From Bacteroidota bacterium (lineage in GTDB: Bacteria; Bacteroidota; Bacteroidia; Flavobacteriales; Weeksellaceae), in assembly GCA_023461035.1 (NCBI GenBank), contig JAEWOD010000013.1, positions 1-5,693 on the forward strand: 5,693 nucleotides of DNA, read 5' to 3'. Made by a program: the position numbers and the translations under genes. Within the stretch, counting starts at the first letter, position 1. Each line of letters starts with the position of its first letter. This document shows, piece after piece, positions 1 through 4,040 of this stretch. The notes beneath the pieces were generated by a model that had not been told where the DNA came from, ran no database searches, and saw only the letters and a list, made by a program, of their open reading frames with translations.

Positions 1-1
1 A

Positions 2-125
2 TATGTATCAATTTTATTGCTGGTTGGTTGCTCCTCAGCAAAGCCAACTTCCTCTTCAAACTGATGCTACAGTATATGAATTATTTTTCAATAATCCACC
101 AACCATTTTTCAGTACATTACCTAA
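2..125 (+). pseudogene. Possible decayed or partial lipoprotein gene at the left edge
   Basis: The second reading frame from the left edge gives a hydrophobic run ending in the lipobox-like Leu-Val-Gly-Cys (Cys codon at 29-31), then a Ser/Lys/Pro/Thr-rich stretch, and stops at 62-64. The third frame stays open past that stop and ends at 123-125 with a protein-like tail (DATVYELFFNNPPTIFQY). Joining the two would need one frameshift around 45-65. This would fit a lipoprotein gene with a frameshift, or the tail of a truncated one. The start lies outside the window, and the same bases form a strong hairpin (23-48), so the coding reading may be chance. Function cannot be told. Confidence 0.2.
23..48. 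other. Strong stem-loop near the left edge, possible terminator
   Basis: GTTGG (23-27) pairs with CCAAC (44-48), and TTGCT (28-32) pairs with AGCAA (37-41). This leaves a CCTC loop (33-36) and a two-base bulge (42-43). The pyrimidine-rich stretch after it (TTCCTCTTC) is only a poor T-tract. It could end transcription of a gene to the left of the window. No function is proven. Confidence 0.35.
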
Positions 126-147
126 AATTACCAATTTTTTGGTTGGT
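98..147. repeat. Inverted repeat ACCAACCA / TGGTTGGT
   Basis: ACCAACCA at 98-105 is the exact complement of TGGTTGGT at 140-147, with a 34-base spacer. TGGTTGGT also occurs at 21-28, so the 98-105 arm could pair with either copy. The repeat lies just upstream of the candidate promoter for the gene at 193. It could be an operator or a folding element, but its role is unknown. Confidence 0.35.
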
Positions 148-173
148 AACAATAATGTATTATGAGATTTTTG
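143..173 (+). promoter_or_regulatory. Candidate promoter for the gene at 193
   Basis: TTG at 143-145 is followed, 20 bases on, by GATTTTTG at 166-173. This differs from the Bacteroidota -7 consensus TAnnTTTG only in its first base. A transcript would start near 178-180 and leave a leader of about 15 bases before the ATG at 193. The -33 part overlaps the TGGTTGGT arm of the inverted repeat. This is a weak call because one -7 base is wrong and TTG is common here. Confidence 0.3.
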
Positions 174-192
174 TGCTACAAAACCTATTCCA

Positions 193-672
193 ATGAATGT
201 GAAATTCTCTCTATTTGTTATTTTATGTTTTATTAATTATTTAACATATTCCCAAGTATTTATTGGAAATGTATCTATTCAGAAAGAATTAAAAGATATG
301 GGTGATATTCAAACCTGGAGAGATCTTAATCTTAATGAAAGTTCTTTCAATAATTATGGCACTCTCTTTTTTGATAAAGAGCATGTTGCTTTGCTAATAT
401 ATTCTAAAGATGGTGATAAAGAAGTTATAAATCAAGGATTAATTTTCAAGGAAGAACATGACAAAAATTCCCCTTTGTATAATGAATTCTTTATTATAGT
501 TCCGTCTTTTATAACATGGACAGTAAAAGGAACTCAAATGATAATTTCTTATTACTCCATGGGAGAAGCAAAAGTAGGATTTTTTGTTGTAGAAAATTTT
601 GCAACTCAGGAAATGTATATATTCTTGATAAATCCTGATAAATATTCAGAAGTAATGAATTTATATAAATAA
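193..672 (+). CDS. Small secreted protein of unknown function (159 aa)
   Basis: I do not recognise the family. The N-terminus is a clear Sec signal peptide: a short start with one Lys, a hydrophobic core of Phe, Leu, Ile and Val, and a probable cleavage before Gln21 (Thr-Tyr-Ser, then Gln), a pattern common in flavobacteria. This leaves about 139 residues in the periplasm or outside. The mature part has no Cys, is rich in Asn, aromatic and acidic residues, and alternates short hydrophobic runs, which suggests a beta-rich fold. No catalytic motif is visible. The gene is very AT-rich (the bases 541-600 are about 27% G+C), below the other genes. It is followed after eight bases by a second small gene on the same strand, so the two are probably co-transcribed. 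The composition and small paired genes suggest accessory, possibly acquired, DNA. An immunity or effector-associated role is only a guess. Confidence 0.7.
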   Translation: MNVKFSLFVILCFINYLTYSQVFIGNVSIQKELKDMGDIQTWRDLNLNESSFNNYGTLFFDKEHVALLIYSKDGDKEVINQGLIFKEEHDKNSPLYNEFFIIVPSFITWTVKGTQMIISYYSMGEAKVGFFVVENFATQEMYIFLINPDKYSEVMNLYK

Positions 673-680
673 AAAAACTT

Positions 681-914
681 ATGATAGATTGGATTTTTGT
701 TTCAGAAAGATTGCCCAAATGTTCTGGAGAATATTTGGTTAGTATAACAAAGCCAATTAATGGTAGTGCTTTAACTTTTAAATATGTTGCTTACTTCGAT
801 TATGAAAATAAGGTATGGCATAAATGTGATTCTTTTTTTGAAGAAGCTAGAATTATGGAAAAAATAGAATTTAAGGTAAATGCTTGGTTGGATAACCTAA
901 GTGCTTTTGTTTAA
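681..914 (+). CDS. DUF551-like small protein (77 aa)
   Basis: The protein resembles the DUF551 family often found in phages and mobile regions. It starts with the family-like pattern Trp-Ile-x-Val-x-x-Arg-Leu-Pro (from residue 4) and continues Gly-Glu-Tyr-Leu-Val. A central beta-rich stretch ends in Val-Ala-Tyr-Phe-Asp-Tyr and Trp. Near the end Val-Asn-Ala-Trp-Leu stands where the family usually has Thr-His-Trp-Met-Pro. The usual Pro-rich C-terminal tail is missing, so it is a divergent member. The biochemical role of DUF551 is unknown. No signal peptide is seen, so it should be cytoplasmic, unlike its upstream partner. It starts eight bases after the stop of the preceding gene, which points to one transcript, and faces the toxin-antitoxin genes across a 144-base spacer. 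The spacer holds no convincing terminator; only a weak TGCT/AGCA stem (915-928) and a TTTTT run at 941 are visible. Confidence 0.65.
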   Translation: MIDWIFVSERLPKCSGEYLVSITKPINGSALTFKYVAYFDYENKVWHKCDSFFEEARIMEKIEFKVNAWLDNLSAFV

Positions 915-1058
915 TGCTATTGAAAGCAGGCTGGTTGACCTTTTTAATTCGGCTATAAATTTAGAAATTATATTTTTAAGGGATAAATTAACGAATTCAT
1001 TCAAAATAAACCTTATTCCATAAAGTTTCCAATTGTTAATACAATCAAAAAACAAAAA

Positions 1059-1463
1059 TTAAAACGGATTTAGGATTGTCAATTTATTGTCTATGATTTG
1101 TCCGTTATGTAAGTCTTCGGAATACAAAATTTCACATTCGGTAGAAATAGCAGAGCTTAAAATCAGGCTGTCGTAAAATGAAAATCGGTAACGATCTGAA
1201 ATCTGAATAGCTTTTTCAATTGTTTCCGGGGCATTGATGTAAACATTATGGTTTTGGTAACATTCATGCAAAACATCAATCATAGCGGAATGGTTTACGC
1301 CAAATTTTTTGAGCATGATGTTGCTGAGTTCTGCCAGCACTTGCGTGCTGATATAAGAATTGTTTTCTGCAATGATTTTTTGTGCAACCAATTGCTTTTC
1401 CGGTTCTGTTGACGAATAGGAGTATATAATAATGTTGGTATCAATAAATACCTTACCGTTCAT
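1059..1463 (-). CDS. vapC: VapC-type PIN-domain ribonuclease toxin
   Basis: This is a single PIN domain of 134 residues, the normal size of VapC toxins, which are Mg-dependent endoribonucleases that cleave tRNA or rRNA when the antitoxin is lost. The acidic active-site set is complete. Asp8 lies in Phe-Ile-Asp-Thr-Asn near the start. Glu45 lies in Val-Leu-Ala-Glu-Leu. Asp98 lies in Phe-Tyr-Asp-Ser-Leu-Ile, and Asp117 in Tyr-Ser-Glu-Asp-Leu. Nothing suggests inactivation. I chose the ATG at 1463, which overlaps the antitoxin stop by 11 bases; an in-frame ATG at 1472 would add Met-Lys-Pro and is equally possible. The overlap indicates translational coupling with the antitoxin upstream. Expected regulation, from the family, is binding of the antitoxin or the VapBC complex to its own promoter. 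The target RNA cannot be told from sequence. Confidence 0.87.
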   Translation of the reverse strand: MNGKVFIDTNIIIYSYSSTEPEKQLVAQKIIAENNSYISTQVLAELSNIMLKKFGVNHSAMIDVLHECYQNHNVYINAPETIEKAIQISDRYRFSFYDSLILSSAISTECEILYSEDLHNGQIIDNKLTILNPF

Positions 1464-1638
1464 TGGCTTCATCTCTGTTGAAACGGAAGTCTTTGGTATC
1501 TATCGAAACGGCACGGAAACTTGCTTTTTTTGAAAAAGTGTTTTTATTTTTCCATAATCGCACAATTTTCAACTTTTCCATTTCTTGTAGGATATGGAGT
1601 GCACTATCGTTTAAAACTTCTAACGTTATGGTTTTCAT
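1453..1638 (-). CDS. vapB: VapB-like antitoxin of the PIN toxin (61 aa)
   Basis: This small protein sits directly upstream of, and overlaps, the PIN toxin, the classic antitoxin-first order. The N-terminal part (residues 1-30, MKTITLEVLND onward) looks like a beta strand followed by an amphipathic helix, as in small DNA-binding and dimerisation domains of antitoxins. The C-terminal part is basic then mixed and ends in Thr-Lys-Asp-Phe-Arg-Phe-Asn-Arg-Asp-Glu-Ala-Asn-Glu-Arg. From memory, a very similar ending (FNREEANER) is common in bacterial antitoxins paired with PIN toxins; it probably occupies the toxin's active site. The ATG at 1638 was chosen because a perfect -7 promoter box ends only eight bases upstream, and because the longer open frame (to 1719) would have to be read through that promoter and a tandem repeat. 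It should form a complex with the toxin and repress the operon. Confidence 0.78.
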   Translation of the reverse strand: MKTITLEVLNDSALHILQEMEKLKIVRLWKNKNTFSKKASFRAVSIDTKDFRFNRDEANER

Positions 1639-1645
1639 AATGAAA

Positions 1646-1653
1646 CAAAGATA
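1646..1653 (-). promoter_or_regulatory. -7 promoter box of the toxin-antitoxin operon
   Basis: On the minus strand the bases read TATCTTTG, an exact match to the Bacteroidota consensus TAnnTTTG. With a start of transcription about 4-7 bases further on, the mRNA would begin at about 1639-1642, right at the antitoxin ATG (1638). The transcript would then be leaderless or nearly so. No good -33 TTG is seen at the usual distance, so the promoter may be weak or need help from a regulator. Confidence 0.5.
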
Positions 1654-1703
1654 ATAAAATTTAGGGTAAAGAACGATAAATGGAAAGATAACGGTCAAAA
1701 TAC

Positions 1704-1731
1704 ATCCATCTTCCATCATCCATCATCCAAC
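1704..1731. repeat. Heptad tandem repeat, ATCCATC-type, four units
   Basis: Four 7-base units follow without gaps: ATCCATC, TTCCATC, ATCCATC and ATCCAAC. They lie six bases past the osmC stop and about 50 bases upstream of the antitoxin promoter box. On the transcribed minus strand the unit is GATGGAT. Units differ by one or two bases but keep the 7-base period exactly. Confidence 0.75.
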
Positions 1732-1737
1732 CCAAAA

Positions 1738-2145
1738 TTACCCCCACACAAACTCCACCGATTTCTTCACATCCGGATGCAAACTTTCAATTACAGGACA
1801 AGTCATCGCAGCACGTTCGAGAATCGTTCGTTCTTTTTCGTCATACGAATCCTGACCTTTCACAACAATTTTCACCACGATTTCTCCGATTTTCCTAGGA
1901 TTGGCAACCATGATTTTAGTGATTTCACAAGTCGTTCCCAATAGAGAAATCCCTCTGGGTTCGGCTGTCATTGCCATTATTGAAATCATGCAACTTCCCA
2001 AAGCCGTCGCTACCAAATCGGTAGGAGAAAAGCGTTCGCCTTTTCCGTTATTGTCTGTCGGGGCATCGGTTTCGATTTGGGTTCCGGATTGCAAATGAAC
2101 AGCTTCGGTTCGGTATTCGCCTTTGTATATAATTTTTGAAGTCAT
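1738..2145 (-). CDS. OsmC/Ohr-family peroxide-defence protein
   Basis: The 135-residue protein has the length and layout of OsmC/Ohr-family proteins, cytoplasmic dimers that reduce organic hydroperoxides with a pair of cysteines. The two reactive cysteines are both present: Cys52 in Leu-Gly-Ser-Cys-Met at the start of the central helix, and Cys116 in Thr-Cys-Pro-Val-Ile-Glu. Before the first lies the family signature Gly-Glu-Arg-Phe-Ser-Pro-Thr-Asp-Leu (36-44). A further Cys73 is not conserved in the family. The sequence fits the general OsmC branch better than a strict Ohr, but the subgroup cannot be fixed by eye, so no symbol is given. It is transcribed in the same direction as pssA and the exonuclease but separated from them by a GC-rich hairpin element, so it probably has its own promoter. 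No convincing one was found; TAGCTTTA at 2191-2198 on the minus strand matches seven of eight consensus positions counting the n's. Confidence 0.9.
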   Translation of the reverse strand: MTSKIIYKGEYRTEAVHLQSGTQIETDAPTDNNGKGERFSPTDLVATALGSCMISIMAMTAEPRGISLLGTTCEITKIMVANPRKIGEIVVKIVVKGQDSYDEKERTILERAAMTCPVIESLHPDVKKSVEFVWG

Positions 2146-2152
2146 TTTTTAT

Positions 2153-2194
2153 GTTTAAAGTTGAAATTATACAGTTATGAGTTTTTAGTTTAAA
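2153..2194. repeat. Heptad-phased repeat before osmC, AACTNNN-type
   Basis: Six consecutive 7-base units can be drawn on the plus strand: GTTTAAA, GTTGAAA, TTATACA, GTTATGA, GTTTTTA and GTTTAAA. Five of the six begin with GTT and all end in A. On the minus strand, which is the osmC sense strand, the units carry AAC every seven bases (for instance AACTAAA, AACTCAT, AACTTTA). The array lies right before the osmC start and is more diverged than the others. Confidence 0.5.
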
Positions 2195-2200
2195 GCTATA

Positions 2201-2276
2201 CCCACCCCGTCCGCCGTGGCGGACACCCCTCCGGAGGAGGGGAATTCCTCCCCTTTGAGGAGGTTAGGAGGGGCTT
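2201..2276. repeat. GC-rich multi-hairpin intergenic repeat element
   Basis: A sharply bounded GC-rich block sits in AT-rich surroundings. It folds into GTCCGC / GCGGAC (2209-2214 with 2219-2224), then CCCCTCC / GGAGGGG (2226-2232 with 2236-2242), then CCTCC / GGAGG (2247-2251 with 2259-2263). A second GGAGGGG at 2267-2273 can compete for CCCCTCC. GGAATTCC lies between the hairpins. It resembles dispersed palindromic repeats that I recall from flavobacterial spacers; this was not checked against a database. It begins inside the last codons of the exonuclease gene and may end transcription of the pssA-exonuclease operon, although no T-run follows on the minus strand. Confidence 0.7.
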
Positions 2277-3025
2277 AAACGTATCTTTGTCAAAACCTTT
2301 TTGGTATAAAGCGGAAAATCCGCATTCTGAATCCAGCCGTAATATCCCATATCTTTCTCAAACACTTCCACGACAGATTGTCCTTTGTATTTTCCGAAAT
2401 TGAAAATTTCCTGTCCTTTGTCGTTAATTCCGATCATCCCTGCCAAGTCGGCTGTTTTACGTTGGGATGTATATTCGCTCAGGAATTTAATGTCGTTTTC
2501 CAAATCATCATATCTCTCAATCTGAGCTTTAAAAATCTCATAGGTAGCTTCCACATCGGCTGCTGCCGAATGTGCATTTTCCAAAGTTTTTCCACAATAA
2601 AACTGAAGAGCCGCACTCAGATCTCTTGGTTCTTTTTTAAAGAAAATGACCTGAACATCCACAAAACGATGTTTTTCCAAATCGAAATCAAAACCATTTC
2701 GCAGGAATTCTTCGGCCAGAAGCGGAACATCAAACCGATTGGAATTGTATCCGGCTATGTCCGAATCCTTCATCATTTCCCAGACTTGAGGCGCAATTTC
2801 TTTAAATGTCGGTTCGTTGGCAACATCTTCGTTTGTGATTCCATGAACTGAAGTTGCTTCTTTGGAAATCGGAATTTCAGGATTTACGCGCAGTGTTTTG
2901 CTTTCTTTGTTGCCATTTGGGAAAACTTTTAATACGGAAATTTCCACTATGCGGTCTTTCCCAACATTGATGCCGGTTGTTTCCAAATCAAAAAAGCAAA
3001 TGGGTTTGTGTAAATTAATTGACAT
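2264..3025 (-). CDS. DEDDh 3'-5' exonuclease (DnaQ-like) with C-terminal DUF3820-like domain
   Basis: The protein has 253 residues from the ATG at 3025. It carries an RNase T/DnaQ-type exonuclease domain (about 8-170) with all five DEDDh residues: Asp13 and Glu15 in Phe-Asp-Leu-Glu-Thr-Thr-Gly, Asp99 in Asn-Arg-Phe-Asp-Val-Pro-Leu, and His152 plus Asp157 in Ala-His-Ser-Ala-Ala-Ala-Asp. Thr-Ser-Val-His-Gly-Ile at 58-63 is also typical. It should remove nucleotides from DNA 3' ends with two metal ions. After a linker, residues 208-247 have Phe-Asn-Phe-Gly-Lys-Tyr-Lys-Gly and Tyr-Gly-Trp-Ile, as in the short DUF3820 domain often fused to such exonucleases. It is not the polymerase III epsilon subunit for certain; a repair or general role is as likely. 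The ATG at 3025 overlaps the pssA stop by 11 bases, implying coupled translation. An upstream in-frame ATG at 3091 lies inside pssA and is rejected. The last residues (Ser-Pro-Ser-stop) are read from the GC-rich repeat element. Confidence 0.9.
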   Translation of the reverse strand: MSINLHKPICFFDLETTGINVGKDRIVEISVLKVFPNGNKESKTLRVNPEIPISKEATSVHGITNEDVANEPTFKEIAPQVWEMMKDSDIAGYNSNRFDVPLLAEEFLRNGFDFDLEKHRFVDVQVIFFKKEPRDLSAALQFYCGKTLENAHSAAADVEATYEIFKAQIERYDDLENDIKFLSEYTSQRKTADLAGMIGINDKGQEIFNFGKYKGQSVVEVFEKDMGYYGWIQNADFPLYTKKVLTKIRLSPS

Positions 3026-3782
3026 TGATAATTTTTTTTCTGAATATGATTGAGATAATAATATATAATAGTATAATGAACGGTACGGCATTCATTTGAA
3101 ACAAAATCAAAAGAATGATACATATAATAAGGAATACATATTTATAATGATTGTCTTTCCAAGCAAATCCATTGAACTTAAATGAAAACAAAGGGAGGTT
3201 AGCAATCAATAACCAACAGGAAAGAATTGTAGTTCCGATTAAAAAATAAAGATCCAATTCCGGAGAAATAATAAATCCGTTTTGGTTTTGAATCCAGAAT
3301 AGTGAAAAAATCAAAATCGTATTGGCAGGTGTCGCCAAACCTTTGAAATAAGTAGTTTGCTCCGTATCTACATTAAATTTGGCTAAACGTAAGGCGGAGA
3401 AAAGTGTTATTAGAAAACCGATAAAAGGCATCCAAGGTATGTCAATTATTACTTTCAAATTTCCAGAATTATGGATTGGAAATATGTTGTCCAATAATTT
3501 AAATAATAAAAGCCCCGGAACCAAACCAAAGGTTACCATATCTGCCAAAGAATCCAATTGTACCCCAATTTCTGAATTGATTTTCATGGCTCTTGCAACC
3601 ATTCCGTCCAATAAATCGAATAATAATGATAATATTAAAAGAATAAATACGAACGGTGTAAAATCGGTTGTTCCAATTAAATGTTTATTATTTCCTAATT
3701 CAGAGGCTAAACATAAAACAATTAAACATCCGCAAAACAAATTCCCCAGCGTCAATAAATTCGGTAACGTAAAAAGTTTCAT
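3015..3782 (-). CDS. pssA: CDP-diacylglycerol-serine O-phosphatidyltransferase
   Basis: This is a membrane enzyme of the CDP-alcohol phosphatidyltransferase family. It joins CDP-diacylglycerol and L-serine to phosphatidylserine and CMP, the step before phosphatidylethanolamine. The full family signature is present: Asp56, Asp59-Gly60, Ala63-Arg64, Gly73, Asp77 and Asp81, with exact spacing; these aspartates bind the metal ions. The stretch Asp-Ser-Leu-Ala-Asp-Met-Val-Thr-Phe-Gly (77-86) is typical of the PssA subgroup rather than of PgsA. The N-terminal Leu-Pro-Asn-Leu-Leu-Thr-Leu-Gly-Asn is also a family feature. About seven or eight hydrophobic segments are visible, near 9-27, 43-58, 84-100, 119-136, 150-165, 178-198, 216-232 and 234-248. 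The 255-residue length is normal for the bacteroidotal form. Its 3' end overlaps the exonuclease gene, so the two form an operon. Composition is AT-rich (bases 3481-3540 are about 32% G+C). A promoter candidate lies 44-78 bases upstream. Confidence 0.95.
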   Translation of the reverse strand: MKLFTLPNLLTLGNLFCGCLIVLCLASELGNNKHLIGTTDFTPFVFILLILSLLFDLLDGMVARAMKINSEIGVQLDSLADMVTFGLVPGLLLFKLLDNIFPIHNSGNLKVIIDIPWMPFIGFLITLFSALRLAKFNVDTEQTTYFKGLATPANTILIFSLFWIQNQNGFIISPELDLYFLIGTTILSCWLLIANLPLFSFKFNGFAWKDNHYKYVFLIICIILLILFQMNAVPFIILLYIIISIIFRKKIINVN

Positions 3783-3784
3783 CT

Positions 3785-3819
3785 TGAAGTTAGAATTTAG
3801 AAGTCAGAAGTCAGAATTT
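3785..3819. repeat. Heptad tandem repeat before pssA, AGAAGTC-type, five units
   Basis: Five 7-base units follow without gaps: TGAAGTT, AGAATTT, AGAAGTC, AGAAGTC and AGAATTT. The middle two are identical. The array fills nearly all of the predicted 5' leader of the pssA transcript, starting two bases upstream of the ATG (3782). Confidence 0.75.
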
Positions 3820-3825
3820 TAAATT

Positions 3826-3860
3826 CAAAAATACTCAAAACTCAAAACACTTAACTCAAA
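3826..3860 (-). promoter_or_regulatory. Candidate pssA promoter
   Basis: On the minus strand TATTTTTG (3826-3833) matches the Bacteroidota -7 box TAnnTTTG exactly. TTTG (3857-3860) lies 23 bases upstream as a possible -33 element, somewhat further than ideal. Transcription would start near 3820 and give a leader of about 38 bases made of the AGAAGTC-type heptads. The -33 element and spacer are formed by the neighbouring CTCAAAA heptads. Confidence 0.45.
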
Positions 3861-3861
3861 A
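3834..3861. repeat. Heptad tandem repeat, CTCAAAA-type, four units
   Basis: Four 7-base units follow without gaps: CTCAAAA, CTCAAAA, CACTTAA and CTCAAAA. Read one step differently the unit is AACTCAA. It starts 49 bases (seven heptads) after the beginning of the AGAAGTC-type array, so the two keep the same 7-base register across the pssA -7 box. Confidence 0.7.
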
Positions 3862-3910
3862 CTTCATTTGCGAATATACTAAGTTTTGCTGCGCAATAAA
3901 AAACAAGATT

Positions 3911-3940
3911 TTGTGTTTTAAAGAAAACATTCGATTTTTG
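3911..3940 (+). promoter_or_regulatory. Candidate promoter of the PorV/PorQ-family gene
   Basis: TTG at 3911-3913 (within TTTTG) is followed, 19 bases on, by GATTTTTG at 3933-3940, one mismatch from TAnnTTTG. Transcription would start near 3945 and give a leader of about 95 bases holding the inverted heptad array. The same GATTTTTG variant occurs before the gene at 193. The rest of the spacer between pssA and this gene, 3862-3910, shows nothing clear. Confidence 0.4.
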
Positions 3941-3962
3941 CCAATCAAAATTAGTTTAACGC

Positions 3963-4035
3963 TTCAAGTTTCAAGTTCAAAGTTTATTAAAAACCCTACC
4001 TGAAACCTGAAACTTTAAACTTTAAACTTGAAACC
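3963..4035. repeat. Inverted pair of heptad arrays forming a long hairpin before the PorV/PorQ-family start
   Basis: On the left are three heptads, TTCAAGT twice then TCAAAGT (3963-3983). On the right are five, ACCTGAA twice, ACTTTAA twice and ACTTGAA (3998-4032). ACTTGAA is the complement of TTCAAGT, so the arrays face each other. Bases 3968-3986 pair with 4016-4034 over 19 positions with one C-A mismatch (3978 with 4024), around a 29-base loop. The stem ends six bases before the TTG start at 4041. It lies in the predicted 5' leader and could limit access of ribosomes or end read-through. Confidence 0.7.
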
Positions 4036-4040
4036 GTATT

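Noticed and set aside
509..718. Open frame on the minus strand opposite the genes at 193 and 681
   Set aside because: Leu-rich low-complexity antisense translation bridging two plus-strand genes.
915..1058. A bidirectional terminator between the converging genes
   Set aside because: Only a 4-bp stem and a short T-run at 941-945 are visible, too weak to call.
1639..1719. Upstream extension of the antitoxin to an ATG at 1719
   Set aside because: It would be read through the perfect -7 box and the heptad array, and the added residues are hydrophobic and unlike antitoxin starts.
1901..2098. Open frame on the plus strand opposite the OsmC-family gene
   Set aside because: Antisense to a conserved gene with both cysteines; no domain seen.
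2378..2851. Open frame on the plus strand opposite the exonuclease
   Set aside because: It is antisense to a gene with all catalytic motifs; its translation is Phe- and Cys-rich without a recognisable domain.
3026..3091. Upstream extension of the exonuclease to an ATG at 3091
   Set aside because: It lies wholly inside the pssA coding region, and the exonuclease domain begins just after the ATG at 3025.
3379..3822. Open frame on the plus strand opposite pssA
   Set aside because: Antisense shadow of a clear pssA gene, running into the heptad repeats.
1704..4035. Tandem repeats as a CRISPR array
   Set aside because: Units are only 7 bases, adjacent without spacers, and no cas gene is present.
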